64,000 nt of DNA from Gammaproteobacteria bacterium (GTDB lineage Bacteria > Pseudomonadota > Gammaproteobacteria > Nevskiales > Nevskiaceae): assembly GCA_022599775.1 (NCBI GenBank), contig JAHZLQ010000048.1:1-64000 (forward strand), given 5' to 3'. The notes under the pieces are model-generated. The model made no database searches. It was not told where the DNA came from and saw only the letters and a list, made by a program, of their open reading frames with translations. The translations under genes were made by a program, and so were the position numbers. Of this stretch, positions 24,658 to 32,882 are shown piece after piece; within the stretch, counting starts at the first letter, position 1; each line of letters opens with the position of its first letter.

Positions 24658-25796
24658 GCGCCGGAACTCACTTTAAGAATGTCTCTCAATGTATTGATAA
24701 ACCTTGAATTCTCTGCCTCAGTTCCGATCGATACACGAATGAAGTCCGGCATCTTGTAGGAACCCATCGGACGCACGATCACGCCACGCTCCAGCAGTCC
24801 CTGATGAATCGGCGAGGCATCCCGGCCGAAGTCGATCGTCAGGAAATTGGCCTGGGATGGCAGCGTTGTCAGACCCAGGGCATGGACTTCCGCCGTCATG
24901 CGGGCCAACTCACGCGTGTTCAGTTCCACTGATTTGCGGACGAAGTCCTGGTCTTCCAGAGCCAGCTCGGCCGCCAGCAGCGCCAGGCTGTTGTTGTTGA
25001 ATGGCTGGCGTACGCGGTTCAGCAAATCCGCCAATGACGGATGCGACAGGCCATAGCCCACGCGCAGCGAAGCCAGGCCATAGACCTTGGAGAAGGTCCG
25101 CGTCACCAGCAGATTCGGGTAGCGACTCAGCAGCGCGCGGCTATCGGTGCGCAGCGCCGGCGCCTGGTAGTCGAAATAGGCCTCGTCGAGCACCACCACG
25201 ACCTGCTCCGGCACCTTCTCCAGAAACGCCTCGATCTGCGCCGGCGCCAGCCAGGTGCCGGTGGGGTTGTTCGGATTGGCGATGAATACCGCCGCGACGT
25301 CGTCACGCAGTTCCCGCGCAAAGCCTTCGAGGTCATGCCCCATCGGCATCGAAGCATGGTCTCGCGGCAGCGCCGGCACCACGATCGCCTCCGCGTTCTG
25401 CGCCTGCGTAGCGATCGGATACACCGCGAAGGCGTACTGCGAGAACAAGGCGGCGCGGCCCGGGCCGAGGAACACCCGCGACACGAACTCCAGCAAATCG
25501 TTGGAACCATTGCCCAAGGTGATGCACTCGGCGTCAACGCCGTGATAGGCCGCCAGCTTCTTCTTCAGCCGAAAGCCGCCCCCATCGGGATAGCGGCTCA
25601 GCTCGCCGCGCGCGGTCGCCGCCAGCATCTCGCGGACTGCAGGACTGGCACCCAGCGGGTTTTCGTTGGACGCGAGCTTGATCGCATCCTTGACGCCGAG
25701 CCGACGCTGCAGTTCCTCCAGCGGCATGCCGGGCTGGTAGGGCGCGAGCTGCAGCACGCCGGGCAGCGCATTCTTGAAGTAGGCGGGATTGTTCAT
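24654..25796 (-). CDS. hisC: Histidinol-phosphate / aromatic aminotransferase
   Basis: 380 aa fold-type I aminotransferase. KLASNENPLGASP at the N-terminus, NPNNPTGTW, VLDEAYFDY and TRTFSKVYGLASLRVGYG (PLP Lys in SKVYG) fit HisC of the HisC2 subtype. It lies between pheA and tyrA, a position held by hisC2 in Pseudomonas, where the enzyme also transaminates aromatic keto acids, so a dual histidine/phenylalanine/tyrosine role is likely. It is separated from pheA by 117 bp containing a long hairpin (25824-25905) and overlaps tyrA by 4 bp. Confidence 0.93.
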   Translation of the reverse strand: MNNPAYFKNALPGVLQLAPYQPGMPLEELQRRLGVKDAIKLASNENPLGASPAVREMLAATARGELSRYPDGGGFRLKKKLAAYHGVDAECITLGNGSNDLLEFVSRVFLGPGRAALFSQYAFAVYPIATQAQNAEAIVVPALPRDHASMPMGHDLEGFARELRDDVAAVFIANPNNPTGTWLAPAQIEAFLEKVPEQVVVVLDEAYFDYQAPALRTDSRALLSRYPNLLVTRTFSKVYGLASLRVGYGLSHPSLADLLNRVRQPFNNNSLALLAAELALEDQDFVRKSVELNTRELARMTAEVHALGLTTLPSQANFLTIDFGRDASPIHQGLLERGVIVRPMGSYKMPDFIRVSIGTEAENSRFINTLRDILKVSSGA

Positions 25797-25823
25797 TGCT
25801 TAGGTCGGGTCATTCAAAAACTC

Positions 25824-25905
25824 GGGTTCGCGCAAAGAACGCGAAGGCGCCACGAACAGCAAACCAAAACTCATTCTTCGCGACTTGGCGTCTTTGCGCG
25901 AACCC
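25824..25905. repeat. Long imperfect inverted repeat between pheA and hisC (REP-like)
   Basis: Arms GGGTTCGCGCAAAGA (25824-25838) and TCTTTGCGCGAACCC (25891-25905) are perfect 15-bp reverse complements. Further inward CGCGAAGGCGCC and GGCG-CGCGAA stretches pair less perfectly. The element fills most of the 117-bp gap. It may act as a transcript-stabilising or attenuating hairpin, or be a mobile REP/MITE-type sequence; there is no T-run to make it a terminator. Confidence 0.75.
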
Positions 25906-25913
25906 ACGCGGTT

Positions 25914-27011
25914 TCAGATCACGGCCCTGGGATAGGACCCCAGAATCTTGAAGAATCCGGCGCGGCCGCGCAGTTCGTCCAGCGCGGCGGCCACGGCCGC
26001 ATCGCTCTGGTGGCCTTCGATATCGACGAAGAAGTTGTAGTCCCACACCGCGCGGCGGCTCGGGCGGGATTCGATCTTCGACAGATTGATGTTGCCGCGC
26101 GCAAACGGCTCGAGCAGACGGAACAAGGCACCGGCTTCACCGCCCTGCGGAGCGGAGCAGACGATCGAGGTGCGATCGGCGCTGGTGGCCTCCGGATTCT
26201 GTCGACCGATGATCAGGAAGCGCGTGGTGTTGTTCGGGTCGTCTTCGATATTGCTGGCCAGGGTGCGCAGACCGTACAGCTCGCCCGCCGCGGCGCTGGC
26301 GATCGCGGCGCTGTTGGCCTGATCGGCGGCACGCCGCGCGGCCGCGCCATTGCTGGGCATCGGTTCGCGCGGCACGCCCGGCAGTTTGACATCCAGCCAG
26401 CGCCGGCACTGCGCGAAGGATTGAGGATGCGAATACACCACCTCGATGCCGCTGCTGTCCTGCTGTTTGCTCAACAGCTGGTGGTGTACCGGCAGCCAGA
26501 CCTCGCCGCAGATCGACAGCGGCGTCTGCGCCAGCGCATCGAGCGTACTGGTGACCACGCCTTCGGTGGAGTTTTCGATCGGCACCACGCCGTACATCGC
26601 GGAGCCGGATTCGACATCACGGAAGATTTCGTCGATCGCGCTGGCCGCCTGCGCCGCCACCTGATGACCGAAATGCTTGTAGACCGCGGCCTGCGTGTAG
26701 GTGCCTTCCGGCCCCAGATAGGACACCGCCAGCGGGGTCTCCAGCGCCAGGCAGGCCGACATCACCTCGCGCATGATGCGCGCCATCACCTCGTCAGCAA
26801 GTGGGCCGCCGAGTTCGCGATTGCGTTCCTTGGCGCGGCGCAGCACCTCGGCTTCGCGCGCGGGGCGATAGTGGTCGGTGGTGTCGCCGGACTCGGCCTT
26901 GATGTCGCGTACGCGCTGCGCCACGCGCGCACGTTCGCTGATCATCCGCTGGATTTCGGTATCCAGCGCATCGATACGGCTGCGGGCATCGGCAAGCGTG
27001 CGAAGTTCCAT
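25914..27011 (-). CDS. pheA: Bifunctional chorismate mutase / prephenate dehydratase (P-protein)
   Basis: About 365 aa. An AroQ chorismate mutase domain occupies residues about 5-90 (RSRIDALDTEIQRMISERARVAQRVRDIK). Prephenate dehydratase follows (about 95-275: SYLGPEGTYTQAAVYKHFG, PIENSTEGVVTSTLDAL), then a C-terminal ACT domain for phenylalanine feedback (LFRLLEPFARGNINLSKIESRPSR). It makes phenylpyruvate from chorismate. The start is uncertain: ATG at 27011 is given, GTG at 27035 is possible, and neither has a clear ribosome-binding site. The serC-pheA-hisC-tyrA-aroA order matches Pseudomonas. Confidence 0.95.
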   Translation of the reverse strand: MELRTLADARSRIDALDTEIQRMISERARVAQRVRDIKAESGDTTDHYRPAREAEVLRRAKERNRELGGPLADEVMARIMREVMSACLALETPLAVSYLGPEGTYTQAAVYKHFGHQVAAQAASAIDEIFRDVESGSAMYGVVPIENSTEGVVTSTLDALAQTPLSICGEVWLPVHHQLLSKQQDSSGIEVVYSHPQSFAQCRRWLDVKLPGVPREPMPSNGAAARRAADQANSAAIASAAAGELYGLRTLASNIEDDPNNTTRFLIIGRQNPEATSADRTSIVCSAPQGGEAGALFRLLEPFARGNINLSKIESRPSRRAVWDYNFFVDIEGHQSDAAVAAALDELRGRAGFFKILGSYPRAVI

Positions 27012-27120
27012 CGTCGGCGGTTCGGCGTCGGTCACGGAAAAAGGGCGCAAAGTTTAGCGGCTGGCGGCCATTCTCGCTTGATTGGAGGCCCGCCCGAATA
27101 TTTACCTGAGCGGGGCCGCT

Positions 27121-28203
27121 TCAGCCGCGCGTGCGCGCGAATTCGCGCATGTAGTCCACCAGCGCCTGCACGCCGGCTTCGTCCATGGCGTTGTAGAGCG
27201 AGGCACGCATGCCGCCGACCAGCCGGTGCCCCTTGAGGCCCGGCAGGCCGGCCGCCTTGGCGCCGTCCAGAAACGCTGTATCCAGAGCGTCATCGGCCAG
27301 CGCGAACGTCACATTCATCCACGAACGATCCGGTCGCGCCACCGGACAGCGATAGAAGGACTGAGCATCGATGTAGTCGTAAAGCAGCGAGGATTTGCGC
27401 GCATTGCGCGCCGCCATCGCCTCCAGCCCGCCTTGCGCCTTGATCCACTTGAGCACCAGCCCCGAAACGTACCAGGCGAAGCACGGCGGCGTGTTGAGCA
27501 TCGAATCGCTGTCGGCCACGGCCTTGTAGTCGAACACCGACGGCAGCGCCGGGTGGGTCTGACCGATCAGATCCTCGCGCACGATGACGATGGTGAGCCC
27601 GGCCGGCCCCAGGTTCTTCTGGGCGCCGGCGAAAATCAGGCCGTAGCGCTCGACCTCGATCGGCCGCGACAGGAACGAGGACGAAAAATCCGCGACCAAG
27701 GGCACCGTGCCGACCTCCGGCACATCGTGCAGTTCCACACCTTCGATGGTTTCATTCGGCGTGTAGTGAAAATAGGCGGCATCGTCCGACAACAACCAGG
27801 TATCGGCCGCCGGAACATGATCGTAGCGCCCGTCCGCCGGCTCGGCGACGATATGCGGCGTTCCGTACTGCCGGAATTCCATCACCGCCTTGCGGCTCCA
27901 GACGCCAGTCACCAGAAAATCGGCGTGATCGCGTCCCCGCAGCAGATTCATCGGAATCACGCCGAACTGTGCGGTCGCCCCGCCCTGCATGAACAGCACC
28001 TTGTAGTTCGCCGGCACGCCGAGCAGTTCCCGCAGGTCCGCTTCGGCCTCGGCCGCGATCGACATGAACGGCTTGTCGCGATGCGACATTTCCATCACCG
28101 ACATGCCGGTGCCGCGCCAGTCGAGAAGCTCTGACTGAACCTGCTCCAACACCGACAGCGGCAAGGTGGCAGGGCCGGCACTGAAATTGTGGACACGCGA
28201 CAT
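27121..28203 (-). CDS. serC: Phosphoserine aminotransferase
   Basis: 360 aa from the ATG at 28203 (MSRVHNFSAGPATLPLSVLEQ, the standard SerC N-terminus); in-frame sequence further upstream is not typical of the family. FAGAQKNLGPAGLTIVI carries the PLP-binding Lys; MQGGATAQFGVIPMNLL and NTPPCFAWYVSGLVLKW are SerC signatures. It converts 3-phosphohydroxypyruvate to phosphoserine, and acts in pyridoxine synthesis as well. It is first in the aromatic amino-acid gene chain. In relatives gyrA lies immediately upstream; here accessory DNA does. Confidence 0.97.
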   Translation of the reverse strand: MSRVHNFSAGPATLPLSVLEQVQSELLDWRGTGMSVMEMSHRDKPFMSIAAEAEADLRELLGVPANYKVLFMQGGATAQFGVIPMNLLRGRDHADFLVTGVWSRKAVMEFRQYGTPHIVAEPADGRYDHVPAADTWLLSDDAAYFHYTPNETIEGVELHDVPEVGTVPLVADFSSSFLSRPIEVERYGLIFAGAQKNLGPAGLTIVIVREDLIGQTHPALPSVFDYKAVADSDSMLNTPPCFAWYVSGLVLKWIKAQGGLEAMAARNARKSSLLYDYIDAQSFYRCPVARPDRSWMNVTFALADDALDTAFLDGAKAAGLPGLKGHRLVGGMRASLYNAMDEAGVQALVDYMREFARTRG

Positions 28204-28353
28204 GGTCTGATTCCGTCGGATATCGGGTACGCCTGCGGCTCGCCGCATCGGGAGCGCAGCCTAGCCGTACGCGCGGCTTTTTTCGAGGGTCCCGCCTCGA
28301 AAATTCATACGATCAGGTAGCCTCGCCGGGAATCCAAGCCTTACGACGCACGC

Positions 28354-29262
28354 ATGAACCGTTTGCTGCTGAACCTCGTCTCCGGCCTGGCGGCGCTCGC
28401 CGCCCTGACTCCCCTATCCGTGTCCGCCGCCGGCGCGCCCGAGCAAGCGCCTGGCTGGAGCCTGCAGACGCCGGGCGGCGAAACCGTCAACTTCCCGCAG
28501 GATGCCGAAGGTCGCCCCACGGTCCTGCTGTTCTGGCCGTCCTGGTGCCCGTTCAGCCGCGCGCTGCAGCCCTACGTGCAGGACATCTGGGAGGACTACC
28601 GTGATTGGGGCGTCAATGTCTGGACGATCAACATCCGCGAAGACGGTGATCCCGTACAGACGATGAAGGATCGCGGCCTCAGCTTTCCGCTGTTGATTCA
28701 GGGCGATGCACTGATGGCGACCTATCACATCGAACGCACGCCCTGGCTGGTGGTCATCGACGGCGACAACAACATCGTCTACACGCGGCCTCCGCATCCG
28801 CCGACGCCCATCGATGTCGCCAAGGACGTACGCAAGACCCTCAACGAATTGCTGGGCGACCGCGCCCCACCGCTGCCGCAGAGCTACCCCAAGCCCTACG
28901 ACCTGCACCTCAAGAAGCGCTCGGACCGTGTCGACCGCAGCGCACCCAAACCGGTGTCCTCCAGCGTCTGGGGACCGTGGCTGCAACGCTACCTCGCCGA
29001 CATCCCCGCCGATGAAACCGCCGAAGGCATCGCCCCGCTGGGCGCGATCGACAGCGGCAAGGCGGCCATCGCCCACGCCAAGGCGATTTGGGCCAAGCGC
29101 TATGGCGAAGAAGCGGTACTGGCGCAAGCACCCTATCGCGCCTACCGCGATGCCACGCGCTGGGTGGTGCTCGGCGATGGCGGTACCGGCGAACTCGGCG
29201 ACGGTATGATTCTGGTCGTCGAACGCGAAACCGGGCGTGTGATTCGCGTCAGCGGGGAATGA
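28354..29262 (+). CDS. Exported thioredoxin-like protein with C-terminal NTF2-fold domain
   Basis: 302 aa. A signal peptide (LLLNLVSGLAALAALTPLSVSAAG) leads into a TlpA/ResA-type thioredoxin domain (about residues 32-165) with FWPSWCPFSRALQPY and the cis-proline ERTPWLVVIDG. The active site is CPFS: the second Cys is Ser68, so it cannot form the usual disulfide and may trap mixed disulfides or be non-redox. A linker rich in Pro precedes about 75 C-terminal residues (SGKAAIAHAKAIWAKRYG through ELGDGMILVVERETGRVIRVSG). By pattern these resemble the NTF2-fold immunity family (PF15631-like), known mostly as a stand-alone protein. The gene is divergent from serC. Function unknown. Confidence 0.8.
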   Translation: MNRLLLNLVSGLAALAALTPLSVSAAGAPEQAPGWSLQTPGGETVNFPQDAEGRPTVLLFWPSWCPFSRALQPYVQDIWEDYRDWGVNVWTINIREDGDPVQTMKDRGLSFPLLIQGDALMATYHIERTPWLVVIDGDNNIVYTRPPHPPTPIDVAKDVRKTLNELLGDRAPPLPQSYPKPYDLHLKKRSDRVDRSAPKPVSSSVWGPWLQRYLADIPADETAEGIAPLGAIDSGKAAIAHAKAIWAKRYGEEAVLAQAPYRAYRDATRWVVLGDGGTGELGDGMILVVERETGRVIRVSGE

Positions 29263-29338
29263 CGCTGCGGGCGGTGGCCGTCTGCGGGATTTTCAGACTT
29301 GCTATGCCACCGGAATGCCGGGCTGCCCAATCCCGCCG

Positions 29339-29707
29339 CTATGGCGTCCGCAGATATACCGAGGATTCGCGCTCCGAAGCTTCGTAGAGCGACAGAGGCG
29401 CCGGCTTCTTGCCGAAGGACAGCAGCGCGTGGCTCCATGTCGGCATCGGCAGACCGGCCACCGAGCGTGCCCAGTCGAGGTTCTGCCCACTGCTCAGGTC
29501 GAAACGCGATCCATGCCAAGGGCATTCGACCGTACCCTTGTCGACCTTACCGCGCGCCAGCGACAGGCCCACATGCGGGCACTTGGCGGAGAATGCGCAA
29601 ACGCGTCCATCGACACGACTCAGCAAGACGGTGTGGCCGCCGACCTTGACGGCATGCAGCCGGCCTTCCTGGACCTCACCCGATGCCGCGACTTTCGTTT
29701 CATTCAT
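29339..29707 (-). CDS. Small Rieske [2Fe-2S] ferredoxin-like protein
   Basis: 122 aa from the ATG at 29707, chosen for its strong ribosome-binding site (AAGGAGGGAGTC). The Rieske cluster motifs CPHVGL (CxH) and CPWHGSRFD (CxxH) are intact and spaced as usual, with FSAKCPH and GTVECPWHG context. There is no membrane anchor. Such proteins carry electrons for dioxygenases, nitrite reductases or unknown oxidoreductases. No partner oxygenase is nearby, so the role is open. It converges on the thioredoxin-like gene. Confidence 0.9.
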   Translation of the reverse strand: MNETKVAASGEVQEGRLHAVKVGGHTVLLSRVDGRVCAFSAKCPHVGLSLARGKVDKGTVECPWHGSRFDLSSGQNLDWARSVAGLPMPTWSHALLSFGKKPAPLSLYEASERESSVYLRTP

Positions 29708-30096
29708 GACTCCCTCCTTTGCGGTGCCGCTGACCCTTCGGCCGCGCTGTCGACCCTTGCCCGGGTTATCAGCCGCCCCGCGTCCACCACGCCGCTCGGA
29801 AAGGTCCGCGAGCGTGTCGAGTTCTCCGGACTCAGGCCTTGCGCGTAGACGTCGCTTGAGCCTAATCGCGCAAGATCGTCCCGGGCTCGTCGAACGCGTC
29901 CCGATTAGACGCCGCGTTTCGCGTCCCGGCAAGTGCCCGGTCTAGCCCGCCGCCAAACGTCGCAAAGTCCGGGATACGGCTTTGCACCGGCGCACCGTTG
30001 ATCAAGACATCGTCACGACGCATAAGAGCCCAAACCCCGGCATTGGCCTAGGCGAATAGCGCCACGGGTCCGTTGCAGGGCAACGCACTATCTTTC
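29708..30096. other. 389-bp gap between phoD-like and Rieske genes without a visible gene
   Basis: No frame here has a start, ribosome-binding site and plausible protein. It must hold the promoter of the Rieske gene, but I cannot pick clear hexamers. A small hairpin, CGTTGC-AGG-GCAACG (30071-30085), lies just beyond the phoD-like stop and could be a weak terminator without a T-run. Confidence 0.5.
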
Positions 30097-31725
30097 TCAG
30101 CCGTTCAAGCTGACGTAAGTTTCACCGTCTCTGACACCCCAGACCAGCCCCCGGCGCTCCTTGTTCAAGGGCGTCAGTACGGACAGGCAATAGAACCAGG
30201 CAGCTTCACACTGCTGCGGGGTCACAGTGACAACGACATAGCCATGGCCGGTATCCAGCGCGCCTTCGGCGTAGCGGATATGGCGGTTGGGCAGACGCAG
30301 CGCCTCGGCCACGACCGGCGGAAAGCCCTGGGTCGTCACCGATGGACACACGAATTCGACACCGACCGAGCCGCTGGTACCGGGGGTATAGGCGGAAAAG
30401 TCCGTCGGGTCCTTGGTCAGCTCGGCGCAAAACGCGGTATGGATGTCACCGGTAAGCACGACGACGTTGCTGATGTCCTCGTCGGCGAAGGCGTCGAACA
30501 GGCGGTTGCGCTGGTCGACGTAGCCATCCCAGGAGTCGAGCCCGAAAGGCTGGCCGGGGGCGAGGTAGAGCTGCGACATCATCGTCTGCTGGGCGATCAG
30601 CTTCCACCGTGCCGTGGTCGTGCGCAGACCATCCAGCAACCAGGCTTCCTGCTGGGGACTGATCATGTAACGGCCGGGCGCTTGCGCCTCCGTGGTGTCG
30701 GCCGGTTGCGGATCGCGTCCCTCCAGACGGGTATCCAGTACGAAGAATTCCAGCAGATCGCCGTAGCGCATGCGGCGATACAGATGAGCGCTTGAGCCTG
30801 TGTTGGGGTTGAACCCCTCGCGCACCGGCATCCATTCGAAGTAGGCCTGGATCGAGTGGCGCTTGCGTTCGGTCCACATGCCCTCCTCGCCCTCCGTATG
30901 ATCGTCCGCACCTGTGGCATAGCTGTTGTTGGCGGATTCGTGATCATCCCAGACGCAGATCCAGGGATGTGCGGCATGCGCCGCGTTCAAGTCCACGTCG
31001 GTCTTGTACAGCGCGTGACGCGTGCGATAGTCCTGCAGCGACACGATTTCGTGCGCCGGCTCCATGTAGCGCCCCAACGCGACCGGCGTGGCGAGCAACT
31101 CGTCGCCACCGTCTTCGTAGATGTAGTCACCCAGGGTCAGCACCACATCCAGATCGTCACGACTGGCAACGCCGGCATAGGCGTTGAAGTAACCCATCGA
31201 GTAGTACGCGCAGGACGTGAAAGCGAACTTGAGCGATTCCAGGCTGGCGTCGGCATCCGGCGCGGTCTTCGTCCGCCCGAGGCTCGAGTTCGTGTCGCCC
31301 ACTCGAAACTGATACCAGTAGTGCGTGCGGGGCTCTAGGCCCACGGCGACAACCTTGACCGTGTAGTCACGTTCCGCATCGGTGGTGAACACACCGGAGT
31401 CGACGACCTCGCTCAGCGCCTCGTCGGCGGCAATGACCCAGCCCACGGACACCGGGCCTTCTTCGACTGGCGTGACGCGCGTCCATAGCACCACGGAATC
31501 GGCATACGGGTCGCCCGAGGCAATCCCGTGCTTGAAACTGCCATGGGAGTCGTCGACATCTTCGGGAGTGCCGCCCGCGGGGACGACCGCCCCATCCGGA
31601 GCATCGCTATCGCCGCACGCACCCAGCGCCGGGACGATGCCGAGAGAACTCAAACCTTTGAGAATCGAGCGCCGCGAGACACCGCGCACGTTTGCCAAAA
31701 CGTGCTCAAGATAGACCTTGCCCAT
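30097..31725 (-). CDS. phoD: PhoD-like alkaline phosphatase, Tat-exported, probable lipoprotein
   Basis: 542 aa from the ATG at 31725; a longer open frame exists, but this start puts the signal peptide near the N-terminus. A twin-arginine motif (VSRRSILKG) is followed by a hydrophobic stretch ending in a lipobox-like PALGAC, so it is probably folded in the cytoplasm, exported by Tat and lipidated. The PhoD N-terminal domain (SHGSFKHGIASGDPYADSVVLWTRVTP) and metallophosphatase domain (FTSCAYYSMGYFNAY, LTLGDYIYEDGG, VWDDHESANNS, VVLTGDIHTAF) are all present. It releases phosphate from phosphodiesters and monoesters outside the cell, using Ca2+/Fe3+ in known members. No pho box was found by eye. 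Confidence 0.93.
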   Translation of the reverse strand: MGKVYLEHVLANVRGVSRRSILKGLSSLGIVPALGACGDSDAPDGAVVPAGGTPEDVDDSHGSFKHGIASGDPYADSVVLWTRVTPVEEGPVSVGWVIAADEALSEVVDSGVFTTDAERDYTVKVVAVGLEPRTHYWYQFRVGDTNSSLGRTKTAPDADASLESLKFAFTSCAYYSMGYFNAYAGVASRDDLDVVLTLGDYIYEDGGDELLATPVALGRYMEPAHEIVSLQDYRTRHALYKTDVDLNAAHAAHPWICVWDDHESANNSYATGADDHTEGEEGMWTERKRHSIQAYFEWMPVREGFNPNTGSSAHLYRRMRYGDLLEFFVLDTRLEGRDPQPADTTEAQAPGRYMISPQQEAWLLDGLRTTTARWKLIAQQTMMSQLYLAPGQPFGLDSWDGYVDQRNRLFDAFADEDISNVVVLTGDIHTAFCAELTKDPTDFSAYTPGTSGSVGVEFVCPSVTTQGFPPVVAEALRLPNRHIRYAEGALDTGHGYVVVTVTPQQCEAAWFYCLSVLTPLNKERRGLVWGVRDGETYVSLNG

Positions 31726-32226
31726 ATGACCCACATTCCCCCGCTCTAGGCACGCGATGTACGTGCGATATTCCGCGCTGCGGAGCCTGAAGCAGGAACG
31801 TTTCAGAAACTTGAAGAGACGCCACGCCGATGAATCAGCTTTGCCGAACACACATCAGGAAAGCCGTCGATCGAACCCGGCGTAGTGCCGCTTGGGAGAG
31901 ACCAACCGCCCTAGCTTTGCGGGTAGAGGTACGCCTGAATCCCGATGAACGTCCTCAGCGGATTCGCCCGTCCGCGCTGGCCGTCATGCGGCCGGGGTAA
32001 ATCACTTCGAAATGCACCTTCGCCGTCAACCACACATCAGCCGACTTCGTGCGGCACTGGGTCGATGCGGTTGGCGTGGGGATCGGCTTCGGTCTCGATC
32101 ATGCTGGGTTCTTCCAGGTTCGGATCACCGAAGTGAGGGCGCGCAGCGGTGGCGACCACGGCCTCAGGTGCCGCAAGCGCATTGCACCAATCAGACCAGC
32201 AGGTTCGCACTTCGTAGCGGCCGATG
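31726..32226. other. Non-coding stretch with decayed reading frames upstream of the phoD-like gene
   Basis: About 500 bp with no intact gene. On the minus strand short open pieces read like old protein: one ends in PHANRIDPVPHEVG before a stop near 32041, another (KSADVWLTAKVHFEVIYPG...DGRIR) overlaps it in a different frame, and after a one-base shift TFIGIQAYLYPQS follows, ending near 31917. I cannot assign them. The promoter of the phoD-like gene must lie here too. Confidence 0.45.
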
Positions 32227-32382
32227 TCACGGTCGCCGGGTGATCATGATCAGATTCTCCAGCTGCGCCTGCGCCACCAACATGCGGTAATAGTGATCAC
32301 GGTGCAGTGGCGGTAAGGTACCGGCACGCTCGCCGTGTGAAATGTCCATCGGCAGGCTCGCGAAGCCTTCTTCACGAATCAC
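32227..32382 (-). pseudogene. Remnant of a VapC-type PIN-domain toxin
   Basis: A 51-codon minus-strand frame from GTG 32382 reads IREEGFASLPMDISHGERAG, then TLPPLHRDHYYRMLVAQAQLENL and IMITR. This is the C-terminal half of a PIN-domain toxin, whose usual core is LPPxHRDPFDRxLxAQAxxExLxxxT. The Asp of DPFDR is Tyr here, and a frameshift at about 32230 throws the final DRDIGRYEVR segment into another frame. The N-terminal half with the first catalytic Asp is missing. It is therefore dead. Confidence 0.72.
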
Positions 32383-32406
32383 CCTTGAAAGCCATCGCCG
32401 GCCCTC

Positions 32407-32515
32407 TCAGCCACCCCCGAACGCGTACAACAGCGCTGCCGGGATCTCATCGAAATCCGGCGCGCGCGATCTGCCCCTTGAGACGGCCCGGCTGACGTGG
32501 CTGTACCTGCGCCAC
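32407..32515 (-). pseudogene. Remnant of a Phd/YefM-type antitoxin (partner of the VapC remnant)
   Basis: On the minus strand the pieces VAQVQPRQPGRLKGQIARA and, after a one-base shift, PDFDEIPAALLYAFGGG plus stop match the C-terminus of Phd antitoxins that pair with PIN toxins (typically RLKGQIxxxxDFDxPLPxxLLxAFEGG). The stop is 25 bp ahead of the VapC remnant. The DNA-binding N-terminus is absent. Both parts are short, so the call rests on the characteristic tail. Confidence 0.6.
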
Positions 32516-32585
32516 CGCCACCGGCCGGGTCTTGCGGGTTACGCAGCAGTTGGCAGGGGCGACAGCGGCCGTCCCAAGCCACATT

Positions 32586-32882
32586 TCAAAGGTCGCGCAG
32601 ACGCCGGGGCAGTTGCCGCATACCGTGGCGTACCGTCAGCACATCGATGCGATCGCCATGGACGCGGTAAATGATCCGGTAGCGCCCTTCATAGGTTTCG
32701 CGGATATCCTCGCGCTGATATTTCCTCACGGGGACACCCGCATGCGGCTGATGCGCAATCAGAGCCGCTTTCCGTGTAAGGCGGTCGACAAAACGTCGGG
32801 CGTTGATCGGGCTGTCTTGGGCGACGCGGTCATGGATTTGTTGCAGTCGGGTAAGTGCCTTGTCGGTCCAGTGCGCCCTCAT
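32586..32882 (-). CDS. RelE/ParE-family toxin
   Basis: 98 aa. The ParE/RelE fold signature is present: WTDKALTRLQQIHDRVAQDSPINARRFVDRLTRKAALIAHQPHAG, then GRYRIIYRVHGDRIDVLTVRHGMRQLP. The RYRIIYRV strand and the terminal HGMRQ are typical of ParE-like members, which poison gyrase or cleave mRNA depending on subtype. Its ATG overlaps the antitoxin stop (TAATG), the antitoxin-first order. Length and motifs look intact, unlike the neighbouring VapC remnant. The target is not predictable from sequence. Confidence 0.9.
   Translation of the reverse strand: MRAHWTDKALTRLQQIHDRVAQDSPINARRFVDRLTRKAALIAHQPHAGVPVRKYQREDIRETYEGRYRIIYRVHGDRIDVLTVRHGMRQLPRRLRDL

Noticed and set aside
32012..32290. A 92-codon plus-strand open frame beside the VapC remnant
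   Set aside because: Arg/Cys/Ser-rich composition without a family pattern; the minus strand shows PIN-domain sequence instead.
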